From contig NC_086020.1 in NCBI RefSeq assembly GCF_036323735.1, positions 88,112,210-88,176,209 of the forward strand: a stretch of 64,000 nucleotides of DNA, written 5' to 3'. The notes beneath the pieces are model-generated. The model made no database searches, was not told where the DNA came from, and saw nothing but the letters and a program-made list of their open reading frames with translations. This DNA is from Rattus norvegicus. Lineage: Eukaryota > Chordata > Mammalia > Rodentia > Muridae. The stretch's first letter is position 1. Each line of letters opens with the position of its first letter. This document shows positions 49,681 through 60,978 of this stretch, piece after piece. A program made the position numbers and the translations under genes.

Positions 49681-49830
49681 TCAAAAAAAGAAGGGAAAAC
49701 AAAAAGAAAAGAAAAATTCAACCAATTGAAAACAAAGTGAATACAGGAAATCAGTGAAACTAACAGTTGGTTTTTTTAAAGATTTAAATAAACCTCTAGA
49801 ATACTAAGAGTTATAGAAAGAGGAGAAGAA
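49681..49830 (+). mobile_element. Ancient L1 ORF2 fragment, plus strand
   Basis: 'AATCAGTGAAACTAACAGTT', 'GGTTTTTTTAAAGATTTAAA' and 'TAAACCTCTAGAATACTAAG' follow the conserved L1 ORF2 stretch before the reverse transcriptase (the region encoding K-S-W-F-F and L-A-R-L-T in young copies). It is heavily eroded. Confidence 0.5.
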
Positions 49831-49893
49831 TTTGAGAGAGAGAAAGAGGAAAAAGTGGAGAAAGGGGGTAGAGAAGAAAGGAAGAGAAAGTAG
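49798..49893 (+). repeat. Purine-rich low-complexity tract
   Basis: Almost only A and G (GAGAGAGAGAAAGAGGAAAA type). Triplex-prone. Confidence 0.8.
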
Positions 49894-51254
49894 GTGTGGA
49901 GGAATCTAAAATCACCAAAGTCAGTGTGATTGTTGTTTGATGGAGATGGAGGGAGCACACTGTAGGCAATGCCATCACTGAGCAGTTGCTCTCAGATTGT
50001 GTAAGAAGTCAGATTGAACATGTCCACTAATTGAGCTGAGAAGCAGTGTTTCTCCATTTTTTCTACTTCAAACATTTGCCTTAGTTCCTTGGTCTAATTT
50101 TCTTCAATGATAGATTGTTACCTGGAAGTATAAGCTAAAAATGAACCTTTTCCTTTCCTAAAAATGAAAGTTAATGAGTTGATGTATTGTGGATTGAACA
50201 TTTAACATATAAATCTGATTATTGAGTCTTGATTTTTACATGTTGTTGGAAGTTATTAAGTGATGGATGTGGAAATGTGAACAGAGTCCACAGTAAAAGA
50301 GTGAGATAGGCAGTTTCCTTAGAAACTGGTGTGGCAGCCACCTGCCTAGGTCAGAAAGTACTTTGGGGGCAGTGTGGAGCAGATGAGATAATTTAGCGCT
50401 AGTTCCAAAGACCTGCTGGAGTGTGAACTAGTGAGGGCAAGTACTTGCGGCAACTGGTTGTGCCCATTTTATTTTTACAGCAACAGCACCCCAAGAAGGC
50501 AGATTCAACTTCTCCTTGCTCTTTAACTTATGTTAGCAGTTTAGCCTCCTTCCTCTCCTAGTCATCCTCAGAAGAGATGCAGACTCTCCCTTCACTTGAC
50601 CTAAACTCCACTGTGTTTCTCATCACCACAATTGCTGAGGTAAAGCACCATCATTCTCCCTTCCCCCTTTGGCTGTTTTCTGTCCAGAGAGACATCTTTG
50701 TGTCTTTATACTTCTCATTTCCAAAAATGGAAAGAAAGTGATGCAAAACGAAATAAAACAAAAAAAAAAAATCTGTCTGTAATCCCATCATCACTGTCTG
50801 CTTACCTTATTCCTGTATATTTTTCTTTGTTGCCTAGTATCTAAGAGAGGTTCTACAAGTTCTGGCTGGCCACATTCTCCTTCCTGTCCACATACAGCCA
50901 ACCTGAATCAGTCTTCTGTCCTTTCCAACACACTTAAGACCTGACCTAACTTATCTTGCAAACCACCAACTATCTTTTGGGCCCAAGGTCAACTGGATTC
51001 TGTATAGCTGATGATTTATTTGTACTTTGCTAGCATTGTTGGGTATTTCTTACCTTGGACATTTATCCCCTCCTTGTTTTCCAGAATGTGCTCCCCAGTT
51101 TTGCTTTTCTGGCCCTTCTTTTGTGATGCCTATACCATCTTCTCAATTCCCCCCCTCAAATATTAGTGCTCTCTAGACCAAACTTTCATGTCTTCCTGAA
51201 TTCAATACAATTTTTTAGTACTTACTGTGTGCCGTTATGAAAAATTTAGATTTA
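49894..51254. other. Gene-free DNA
   Basis: No gene, RNA gene or recognisable mobile element is visible. Confidence 0.6.
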
Positions 51255-51360
51255 ACCATGTATGTTGGCACCTGTCTCTAATCCTAGAATTGAGAAGATT
51301 ACAAGTTTGATGCAAGTCTGGGCTACCTATCACCACCCTGAGATTTAAAACTGAAGCAAA
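51255..51360 (+). mobile_element. Old B1-like SINE fragment, plus strand
   Basis: 'ATGTTGGCACCTGTCTCTAA', 'TCCTAGAATTGAGAAGATTA' and 'AAGTTTGATGCAAGTCTGGG' match the B1 order (TGGCGCACGCCTTTAATCC, CAGCACT..GAGG, GAGTTCGAGGCCAGCCTGG) with high divergence. 3'-truncated after 'CTACC'. Confidence 0.6.
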
Positions 51361-51638
51361 AGTTTGCGTTTTTGCTCTGAGGGTTATGAAAATCTGCTAA
51401 GAATCATTAAAAGAGAGTAAAAATGATGGGCTATAGAAACAAACTCTTACCTGCAGGCTTCTGAGAAGGTCCACATGGGAGGGGACAGAAGTCTTGAAAT
51501 CCGGTGTTGCTTATCATCAGGTGGTGAGAAAAGGTTACATTTGTCTATCTGCCCTACAGACCACAGGCTCCTTAACAGTTGGATTCCACTTGATGGGAAA
51601 TAGCTACAGAAGAAATATGCATTTACAAATTAGTGGAA

Positions 51639-51812
51639 GGGCTGGGGAGATGGCTCACCTGTTAAGAACAGTGACTACTCTTCTACTGGTCCTGAGTTCA
51701 ATTCCCAGCAACGACAGGGTGGCTCACAACCATCTGTGATGGGATCCAATGCCCTCTTCTGGTGTGTCTTAAGATATCAACAGTGTACTTACATAAAATA
51801 AATAAATAAGTC
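51639..51812 (+). mobile_element. B2 SINE, plus strand (well preserved)
   Basis: Head GGGCTGGGGAGATGGCTCAC with an A-box, B-box GAGTTCAATTCCCAGCAAC, body 'GTGGCTCACAACCATCTGTG' and 'ATGCCCTCTTCTGGTGTGTC', and an (AATA)n-rich end. It is the best preserved B2 of the window and contains the known B2-borne CTCF-like site. Confidence 0.93.
51749..51762 (-). promoter_or_regulatory. B2-embedded CTCF-like motif, minus strand
   Basis: On the minus strand CCAGAAGAGGGCAT matches CCASYAGRKGGCRS at 12 of 14 positions. Expansion of CTCF sites by B2 elements in rodents is established. Whether this copy is bound is unknown. Confidence 0.5.
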
Positions 51813-54789
51813 TGGTGAGACATAAATCCATGCCAGCAAGTTTGGTAAAGTAGAACAGGTTGAGACCTGGAGACTCAGTGGGCACAACTGAGGCTTAGGT
51901 GACTCCCAGCTCTTTGCCAGACTCCTGACTTGGAACATGTGTCATGCATCTCACATAAAAGAAACATGTCCTGTGGTCATGTAGGCCCAAAACCAAGTTC
52001 TCCATGCTCATGAGGTATCTAGAGGTCTGGAGAGCTTAGTCAATAAGGTTCCCTTCATAGACATTCCTCTCTGCAAATGGTATTTAATCTCAGACCTACC
52101 CTGAGAAATGGGTATGGTATGTTATGCATCCACTTTTCTCCATGAACAATCAATAAACTGTTTGGAATGGATGCCTTTTTCATCAAGATACACTGTGTGG
52201 AGGCATGAAGAAGACACTCACCTACAGAGCCACAGCTTAATTAATTCTCCCACAGAAGGCCTCTCTGCACTCCCAATAACAAGCCCACCTCTGGGACAAG
52301 CTGGAGCTTCCCCCAACCCTCAACATCCCCCAAGCTAGATTCTGTCCCCAGCACTCTGGTCCCCCAACTATGTTCTCAGGTCTTCTGCAATTCCTAGCAG
52401 CACCTTGATGTCCTATGGATCCAATCTCTCCTCTCCCCTGAACTAAGTAGGCCCAATTACAAGTTTGACTCAAGCTTTCCCACATATCAGACTGCTCTTT
52501 CCCATCTGTGAGCAGGGTCTTGATGGTTCCCTACAGCCTTACGCTGCCTTTGTACCAGTGTGGGGTAAATGCAGTCCAACTCCCCTCATTTCACCTCCCC
52601 AAGAGGCTGTGCACAGCAGCAGAGCAGACATGTACTGACAAAAATCTTTTTTAAAAAAATTCACCAAAATGGGTTTACTAAATGTAATTATGAAGTTGTC
52701 TTCTTAAAATCAGAAATTAAAATTTTCTGAATTCTAGAGATCTGTTGAAATGATGCATGCTCAAGGTCAGAGTGGTAATGCCAGAAGGAAAAACAAGAAC
52801 ACGGTGTGTCTAGTATTCAGCCTTGTTTCCCACAGGCACATGTACCAGATGTCCTAAGTCCCTAACTACCCTCACAATCTGCTTGAAAAAGGGAAGGGAC
52901 AAAACAACACAGTCCACAGGAAATTCTTCGTGGCATTAAAAAATATTGTGAAAGAGGCTATACAGCTGGTTAGATGAGTGGAAAATAAAGTCAGCAATTT
53001 AATATAAATTGTCACTTGCATTGACAGAAGAAAACATTGTATGGGTGTTCACCAAGAGTGGTGTAGATTATTGGGATCCACATGGACTTCTGAAAAAAGG
53101 ATCATTACTGGGCTCATCTTGGCATGGAGACATAGCCTAATGGCAGCTGAGTGTGGAGTGAGCATTGATTAAGTGGATGGGAAAGAAACAATCTCAACAA
53201 CTTTCTTAGAGATAGGCCCCAGTAATCCAGGAACATTACATTTCCCTAACCTGTAGATTTGGGTACAAAGGTGAGAGGAGTATTAGACATCCTTTCAGGA
53301 CAAACCTATTAGGCTGCTGATAAAGTCAAAAGATAGCAGCTGTAGCCAGCAGAAAGGAGAGAACAACTCATGCTTCCTCCATGGACACTAAAGGGCTTAT
53401 TGCTACGGCCAGAGGAGTGTTTCTGAATCTTGTGCCTGGTGTTTGACTGTGCAATGTTAGCTGTGGCTATGGAAAGAGGGTTGAAAGCAACTGATGCTTT
53501 CATCTGCCTTCCACCAAGATCCTCTCTACTCTCAGGGTTATGTTGCTCTCTTCATTCGTTTTATCTCTCTCTTTCCCATTTAATTAACTCATTTCAACTC
53601 TTTTTTAAAAAGCATTTTTTCAGTCAATATATAAAATAATGTGTTTTACTCTGATTCTTTTGTATCTGAAGGTCATAATGCTTTGCTCATATCAACTCTC
53701 CACACTACCCTCTCTACCCTCTTTCCCATTCACACAGTTATCATCCTCAAATAGTGGCCATCTGTTGGTACATCATATATATGCTTACATTTTTATATTT
53801 ATATTCTGCATATGACAGAAAACACACTATTTTATTATATTTCCACCCCTGTTACCGTCTTGGTTCTCCTTCCTTTCCCTTTAGACTCCTTTTTGCTTCA
53901 TACAGCACCCTTTCTACTTTACTTCATTTCTTCCTGAATTTAACAAATATTTATTGAATATCTTCGTGTCAAGTAAGTACTGCATTAGGAATACAGTGTG
54001 ACTCTCTGACACTTCTACTTCCACTGAGCATGCATTGTGTGCTAAAACAGAGTCATGAATTATGAGGGTCCACATGTTAAAATTTCAGAGCTGCTAAAAT
54101 GAAGGCTCATTTCCATGGGATAGGCAGAAAAGACATCTCTGAGGAAACGATATCTTCTTTCATTTTATTCCACTTTCTACATTTAGCCATAGGACTGTCA
54201 CGTGGCTAGACTATTGGAGTCTAATGCTGTGTCCCTTGTGTGGTTCTACTGAAAATTAGTTCTCTTCTCAAGTTTTTACTGCTTTGTGAAGTTATAAAGA
54301 AGATATAAGAGCAAAGCCAATGGTGTCAGAACCCCAGTGCATGTGAGTGGTATTAACTGGTAATTGAGTTTATTTCCAGGAATTATATTCTACAACATTT
54401 AATCTCATTGTCTTAAAATGCACAATTTCTTTTGTGTTTCAGCTTCTGCAACTCAACTATTAAGGAAAAGGCCTCATTGGAGTGTTTTGGAATGCTATGA
54501 TTTTGAAGGGAATGACCTGAAAATACAGATGGACACTAGGGTTCTACATACTCTTGGGACTCACTGCAGCCATTTTCTACAGCATGTCCTACCTTGGGGA
54601 TCTGATACATAATGTGTTCAGGGCTACTGTATGAATGTTCAGCAATGAGAAAAGAAATAGTTCAATATCACTTCTGCTTCTGTTTCTGCTTCCTCCCTGT
54701 TAAGAAGCTTTAAAGTTCATCACATTCAGTATCAAATAGGTCAGGAGGCCTTACTAACAGGTTAAATGCAGGTCGACTCTGGTCTCCAT
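51813..54789. other. Gene-free DNA
   Basis: No gene is visible. The C-rich part at 52,250-52,620 and the open frames within it have no recognisable domain and could be an unclassified repeat. Confidence 0.55.
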
Positions 54790-54806
54790 AATAAAACAAT
54801 GGGGCT
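54790..54806. repeat. Target-site duplication of L1 copy 2 (left)
   Basis: AATAAAACAATGGGGCT here is repeated exactly at 56,933-56,949 on the other side of the insertion. The first A is ambiguous with the poly(A) tail, giving 16-17 bp. Confidence 0.95.
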
Positions 54807-54880
54807 CGATCTACAGATTCAATGCAATCCCCTTCAAAATACCAATCCATTTCTTCAAAGAGTTAGACAGAACAATTTGA

Positions 54881-56170
54881 AAATTCATCTGGAATAACAA
54901 AAAACCCAGGATAGAGAAAACCATCCTCAAGAATAAAAGGAGTTCAGGGGGAATCACTATCCCTGAACTCAAGCAGTATTACAGAGCAATAGTGATAAAA
55001 ACTGCATGGTATTGGTACAGAGACAGACAGATAGACCAATGGAACAGAATTGAAGACCCAGTAATGAACCCACACACTTATGGGCACTTGATTTTTGACA
55101 AAGGAACCAAAACCATCCAATTGAAAAAAGATACCGTTTTCAGCAAATGGTGCTGGTTCAACTGGAGGTCAACATGTACAAGAATGCAGATTGATCCATG
55201 CTTATCACCCTGTACAAAGCTTAAGTCCAAGTGGATCAAGGAACTCCACATCAAACCAGATACACTCAAACTAATAGAAGAAAAACTAGGGCAGCATCTG
55301 GAATACATGGGCACTGGAAAAAATTTACTGAACAAAACAGCAATGACGTATGCTCTAAGATCAAGAATCAACAAATGGGATCTCATAAAACTGCAAACCT
55401 TCTGTAAGGCAAAGGACACTGTGGTTAGGACAAAACGGCAACCAACAGATTGGGAAAAGATCTTTACCAATCCTACAACAGATAGAGGCCTTCTATCCAA
55501 AATATACAAAGAACTCAAGAAGTTAGACCGCAGGGAAACAAATAACCCTATTAAAAAATGGGGCTCAGAGCTAAACAAAGAATTCACAGCTGAGGAATGC
55601 CGAATGGCTGAGAAACACCTAAAGAAATGTTCAACATCTTTAGTCATAAGGGAAATGCAAATCAAAACAACCCTGAGATTTCACCTCACACCAGTGAGAA
55701 TGGCTAAGATCAAAAACTCAGGGGACAACAGATGCTGGCGAGGATGTGGAGAAAGAGGAACACTCCTCCATTGTTGGTGGGATTGCAAACTGGTACAACC
55801 ATTCTGGAAATCAGTCTGGAGGATCCTCAGAAAATTTGACATTGAACTGCCTGAGGATCCAGCTATACCTCTCTTGGGCGTATACCCAAAAGATGCCTCA
55901 ACATATAAAAAAGACACGTGCTCCACTATGTTCATCACAGCCTTATTTATAATAGCGAGAAGCTGGAAAGAACCCAGATGCCCTTCAACAGAGGAATGGA
56001 TACAGAAAATGTGGTACATCTACACAATGGAATATTACTCAGCTATCAAAAACAACGAGTTTATGAAATTCGTAGGCAAATGGTTGGAACTGGAAAATAT
56101 CATCCTGAGTGAGCTAACCCAATCACAGAAAGACACACATGGTATGCACTCATTGATAAGTGGCTATTAG
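54881..56170 (+). pseudogene. L1 ORF2p C-terminal fragment, copy 2
   Basis: A 429-codon frame remains open to the natural ORF2 stop. An upstream in-frame TGA at 54,878-54,880 separates it from the truncated edge. It covers the region C-terminal to the reverse transcriptase, including 'KTAWYWYRDRQIDQWNRIED', and the Cys motif CX3CX7HX4C (CWRGC...HCWWDC near 55,735-55,790), which is needed for retrotransposition in this family. The reverse transcriptase and endonuclease domains are lost with the 5' truncation, and no promoter is present, so it is a dead fragment. The absence of other stops over about 1.3 kb suggests a fairly young insertion. Confidence 0.94.
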
Positions 56171-56744
56171 CCCAAATGCTTGAATTGCCCTAGATGCACA
56201 GAACACATAAAACTCAAGACGGAGGATCAAAATGTGAATGCTTCCCTCCTTCTTTAAAAGGGGAACAAGAATACACTTGGCAGGGAATAGGGAGGGAATG
56301 ATTAAAACAGAGACAGAAGGAACACCCATTTAGAGCCTGCCCCACATGTGGCCCATACACATACAGCCACCCAATTAGACAAGATGGATAAAGCAAAGAT
56401 GTGCAGGCCGACAGGAGCCAGATGTAGATCGCTCCTGAGAGACACAGCAGAATACAGCAAATACAGAGGCGAATGCCAGCAGCAAACCACTGAACTGAGA
56501 ATAGGACCCCCGTTGAAGGAATCAGAGAAAGAACTGGAAGAGCTTGAAGGTGCTCGAGACCCCATATGTACAACAATGCCAAGCAACCAGAGTTTCCAGG
56601 GACTAAGCCACTACCTAAAGACTATACATGGACTGACCCTGGACTCTGACCTCATAGGTAGCAATGAATATCCTAGTAAGATCACCAGTGGAAGGGGAAG
56701 CCCTGAGTCCTGCTAAGTCTGAACCCCCAGTGAATGTGATTGTT

Positions 56745-56817
56745 GGGGGGAGGGCGGCAATGCGGGCAGGATGGGGAGGGGAACACCCATAAAGAGGGGG
56801 AGGGGAGGGGTTGTGGG
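56745..56817 (+). other. G-quadruplex-prone tract in L1 copy 2 3'UTR
   Basis: Multiple G-runs; the core 56,796-56,817 reads G5-A-G4-A-G4-TTGT-G3, a canonical quadruplex pattern with loops of 1, 1 and 4 nt. Such tracts are a conserved feature of mammalian L1 3'UTRs. Confidence 0.8.
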
Positions 56818-56890
56818 ATGTTGGCCCGGAAACCGGGAAAGGGAATAACACTCGAAATGTAAATAAGAAATACTCAAGTTAATAAAAAAA

Positions 56891-56926
56891 TCACAAAATT
56901 AATAACTGGTAAATGAGATGAAACTG
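56891..56926 (+). other. Putative 3'-transduced sequence of L1 copy 2
   Basis: 36 bp of unique sequence (starting TCACAAAATTAATAACTGG and ending GATGAAACTG) sit between the A-run that follows the L1 AATAAA and a second A-run that touches the right target duplication. Because both lie inside the duplication, the 36 bp arrived with the L1. This is the expected signature of 3' transduction from the source locus. Confidence 0.8.
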
Positions 56927-56932
56927 AAAAAA

Positions 56933-56949
56933 AATAAAACAATGGGGCT
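56933..56949. repeat. Target-site duplication of L1 copy 2 (right)
   Basis: Exact repeat of 54,790-54,806. Confidence 0.95.
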
Positions 56950-59361
56950 TCAAAATTTATAAATGATAATAAGAAGGCAAGAGGATGTAGACATCTGGTC
57001 AACCAAACACATAAGGGTAAAACAGTCCTTCTGCTGTCTTCTGTTACTTGAATGGGTACAACAGAATGGTTTTTTGTTTTGTTTTGTTTTGCTTTTCCTT
57101 TCAAACAAACTGAGAAAGTGAATTTTTCCTTTACAACTAACTAACTGTAAGATAATCTCTGTGATGAAAGAATAATGAACTTGGATTTTTCTAGTAACTT
57201 CATCATTTCAAATCTTGACAATAGGCCTAAAAACAAAGTTGGTCTTGACAAATTTTACTAACTGCCAGAAAAAACAAGTGAAAATCCTGGACAGCTTATC
57301 GCACAGCCACGAGATAAGTGTGATAAAAACTGCTGCACACATGGAAGTAACACTGAGTGTTGAAAATCCAGGCTGCCTGGCGATATTCTCTCCTTGGAAT
57401 TTTAAAAATATGTCTGTTTTTGGTTGGCCTAATATGAAATGTAATAAAGATCTCATTTCTCTGAATTATTACTTAACATTAGTAGATTTTTAAGACACTA
57501 GATTCTGTTAGTAGACAGGAATTATGATTCTGCTATTTATTTCTTTTCATTGTATATAAGTAAATCTGGTAGCTTCCACAGTAATCATATTTAACACAAC
57601 TGAGAAAATATGACTGTCTGCAATTCAGTTTAATTTCTATATTCTTGACCGTGATTTGTGAAGAATTAGTACTTGTAATTTACCCCATTCTGCTTGTAAA
57701 TAGGAACATTTCTTAGCATATAGTAGAAAGGAGGAAAATGTTTATTTAATAAGTGCTTCCATTTGCATCCCGTTTTTAGTGTCATATCTATTCCCATTTT
57801 TTAAAATATATGTGACTCAAATACCTGTGTATTCATGCATGCATCTATGTCCTGTTCCTAGTTTTAAAAAATGTTTGTAGTCTGACTCAAATACCTGTAT
57901 ATTCATTCATGATACATGTGAAGGTAAATATCCCAGATGTGTCAAGTATGCACAAAACCAGGTAGAACTGAATTTCTTTTTGTTCTTCCTTTCTGGCTTT
58001 TGAGAAATTAGCACTTTTGTTTTACATTTGTCAAGGAACATTTTGGTTAGGATCAGAAAATGGATGTGTTGCAGATAAATAGAGTAAGTTGATCATCACA
58101 GAGGGATCAACATTTTGTAGTGTGTAGTCTTCAGTGCTGATGACCCGTGTAGTCCAAGGAACTGGTGAGAAGACATGCATTAACTTCCTTAAAGCAAGTC
58201 CACATGTTTCATTAGTCAAAGCTCATCAGGAAATATTTAATTAATTATTTTAATATTCCTGTTTACACAGACAACATGTAGGAGTTTCTGTCCCAAAGCC
58301 TTGCTGATCTTCTTGCCTAAGCCCTCACATTTAAACAATTTAGCACAGATGTTTTGTGGGATCTTTATTCCTGAAGCCAGTGCTGTCAGACATTTTCTCA
58401 AAAGGAAAGTGACAATATCAACAGAAATAATTTCTTCATTTTAAATTACTTCAATTAAGTTACATGTCAATCTAGGTAAATTCAATTTCAGTTCTAGTTG
58501 AGAGCATCAAGCAGATTGAGAATCAGTTTGTTTCTTTTGCCTCAACACAGTTGAATGTGAGGCTTAACCTTTGGTATTGTTGTTCTGTTCCTACTGAGTG
58601 AGTTAAGCATCATTCCAGACTAAGCTGGACTGATATATGACAACTTCCTTCAAGTTGATCTTCAAGGTAAAATGTCATCAAGTAATACCCATTATTTAAA
58701 ATCAAGGTTCACCTTCACAGCTTTGCCTTTCACAAATATGTCTTCTGCCCTCCTTCCAGGAAAGAAACTACTTTTTAAAATTAATGGCTATTAAAAGCTG
58801 CTATGCACAAAACATGTGGCAAAGTGACAACAGCATAGCAATAAATGTTATCTACAGGGGCCAGATGCTGGACACATGCAGAGTAGCAGGGAGTAGAGAG
58901 TGCAGAGGGGCCCATTGGGGATGAATGAACATTGACAATGACATAAGGAATGTTTCTAGCTTCAGAAGCTTCAGCCAGGGCACAGATTTTCAGGGTGTCT
59001 GCAGATTTCCAGGCAAATAAGCAAAATCAGAACAACCAAGTCAAAGAGATATTTAAAATCTGGCCCAATGGAAAATGAGTTCTCAAAGTTACAAGAGCAG
59101 AGTGATTGAAAGGAAACTAGATCTCCTTTGTTTTTTTAAGGAAAAAATCCTGTCGTCTTAACCATTTGAAAAAGTTATCAAATATTGGCATCTAGAGAAG
59201 CTGCTGTCTTTGATCCCGGGGCCCTGTGGTCAGCAGAGTGTTTTACTCAGGCTCCTTTCTCATTGCTCACTGGTATTTGTTCATCTGTAAAATAAAGCAA
59301 TGAATTTGAATCTTCTCTACTCTTCTGTGTCACTTTTGGTAACTACTTAGCTGATGTTAAG
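56950..59361. other. Gene-free DNA with a diverged short tandem duplication
   Basis: No gene is visible. A (GTTTT)n-like tract lies at about 57,068-57,090. The tandem duplication at 57,813-57,911 is listed separately. The stretch 58,210-58,780 is free of repeats I recognise. Confidence 0.6.
57813..57911 (+). repeat. Diverged tandem duplication, 70-bp period
   Basis: TGACTCAAATACCTGTGTATTCATGCATG at 57,813 recurs as a near copy (TGACTCAAATACCTGTATA then TTCATTCATG) at 57,883. The upstream T/A-rich parts also align weakly, so the duplicated unit is about 60-70 bp. Confidence 0.7.
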
Positions 59362-59368
59362 ACTGAGG

Positions 59369-59468
59369 GGGAGGGGTTAGGGGGATGTTGGCCTGGAAAC
59401 CAGGAAAGGGAATAATAATTGAAATGTAAATAAGAAATACCAAAGTTAATAAAGATGGAGGAAAAAAA
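59369..59468 (+). mobile_element. Severely 5'-truncated L1 3' end, copy 4, plus strand
   Basis: Only the last 100 bp or so of the L1 3'UTR: G-rich tract (59,367-59,384), 'GGATGTTGGCCTGGAAACC', 'AATTGAAATGTAAATAAG', AATAAA and GATGGAGG plus A8. ACTGAGG occurs at 59,362-59,368 and 59,469-59,475, a possible 7-bp target duplication. Confidence 0.88.
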
Positions 59469-59475
59469 ACTGAGG

Positions 59476-60264
59476 ATGATAGTAAGAGACATAGTAAAAT
59501 GTTTTAAATATATAGAAAGTTCTGACAAAAAAAAGAGAAAAAAATGAGACACTAAAACAAGCACAGCAAACAGTAGGGAAAATTTCCAAAAGTTTATTTG
59601 TATCAACACAGGCAAATACGTATTAAAAAGAGCATGAGATATGCTTTTCCTTTTAAATCTCTCACTAGGAAGATAAAAATGAACACAAATGGAGATTAAG
59701 TGCTGCATTGCAGAATAGAATGAACAAAGAATATACAAATTGGTTCCAAATATTTTTGGGGAGACTCAGCAATTTTTATTGAAATAATTATATATACTAA
59801 AAAAAATACTCCCAAAGGTGCACAATGCAGTATTTATTTTGGCCTTACTTGGAGAAATGAAAATTGCTAAGGAAGCACCTGATAAATATTTGAACAATTG
59901 GAACAATTTAAACATTGGAACAATCAAGTGAAAAGGCTGCAACAGTTAAAAGAGTAAGGAAGTAGAAAACTGTGCCAGTTAAAAGAAGTAGCAATCCATA
60001 TTTGGAGATTGGAAAATATTTTTAGGAAATGTTAGCTTAAATAAAAAAGTTTTCTAATACAAAGTGGTAACCCTGAATCTATATACACACATAAAACAAA
60101 AACCAACTGAGCAGGTTATATTAAAATATTGTGTGCATATTCATATATGTATGTAATGATAATGATAATGAAAGGAAGCTATCAATTTGAGAGTGGACGG
60201 TATTGGAGAAGTTGGAGAGAAAAAAGGAGAGGAATCTGATAGAATTCTATTTTAATTAAAAATA
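59476..60264. other. Gene-free AT-rich DNA
   Basis: No gene is visible. The open frame at 59,343-59,738 (minus) runs partly through the L1 3' fragment and is spurious. Confidence 0.6.
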
Positions 60265-60334
60265 ATTTTTTTCTTTTTTATTTTTTTAATTTATTTAATA
60301 CTAAATAATAATTCTTTGGTTTCCGGGCAAACAT

Positions 60335-60403
60335 CCCCCTCCCCCCTCCCCTTCCTTATAGGTGTTCCCCTCCCAACCCACCCCCCATTGCCGCCCTCCC
60401 CCC
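60335..60403 (-). other. G-quadruplex-prone tract in L1 copy 3 3'UTR
   Basis: C-runs on the plus strand give G-runs on the element's sense strand. 60,367-60,386 reads G6-T-G3-TT-G3-A-G4 on the minus strand, a canonical four-run pattern with very short loops. Confidence 0.8.
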
Positions 60404-60978
60404 AACAGTCTAGTTCACTGGGGGTTCAGTCTTAGCAGGACTCAGGGCTTCCCCTTCCACTGGTACTCTTACTAGGATATTCATTGCTACCTATGAGGTC
60501 AGAGTCCAGGGTCAGTCCATGTATAGTCTTTAGGTAGTGAATTAGTCCCTGGAAGCTCTGGTTGCTTGGCATTGTTGTACATATGGGGTCTCGAGCCCCT
60601 TCAAGCTCTTCCAGTTCTTTCTCTGATTCCTTCAACGGGGGTCCTATTCTCAGTTCAGTGGTTTGCTGCTGGCATTCGCCTCTGTATTTGCTGTATTCTG
60701 GCTGTGTCTCTCAGGAGAGATCTACATCCGGCTCCTGTCAGTCTGCACTTCTTTGCTTCATCCATCTTGTCTAATTGGGTGGCTGTATATGTATGGGCCA
60801 CATGTGGGGCAGGCTCTGAATGGGAGTTCCTTCAGTCTCTGTTTTACTCTTTGCCTCTCTCTTCCCTGCCAAGGGTATTCTTGTTCCCCTTTTAGAGAAG
60901 GAGTGAAGCATTCACATTTTGATCATCCGTCTTGAGTTTCATTTGTTTTAGGCATCTAGGGTAATTCAAGCATTTGGG

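Larger units (their letters stand above)
54807..56932 (+). mobile_element. 5'-truncated L1 (L1Rn-type), copy 2, plus strand
   Basis: The element begins abruptly inside ORF2 (CGATCTACAGATTCAATGC, matching copies 1 and 3), runs through the ORF2 C-terminus (stop at 56,168-56,170) and the whole 3'UTR, and ends at AATAAA plus an A-run (56,881-56,890). A further 36 bp of non-L1 sequence and a second A-run (56,927-56,932) follow before the right target duplication. The 16-17 bp perfect duplication (54,790-54,806 and 56,933-56,949) shows target-primed reverse transcription and fixes both ends. Typical 5' truncation, no inversion. Confidence 0.96.
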
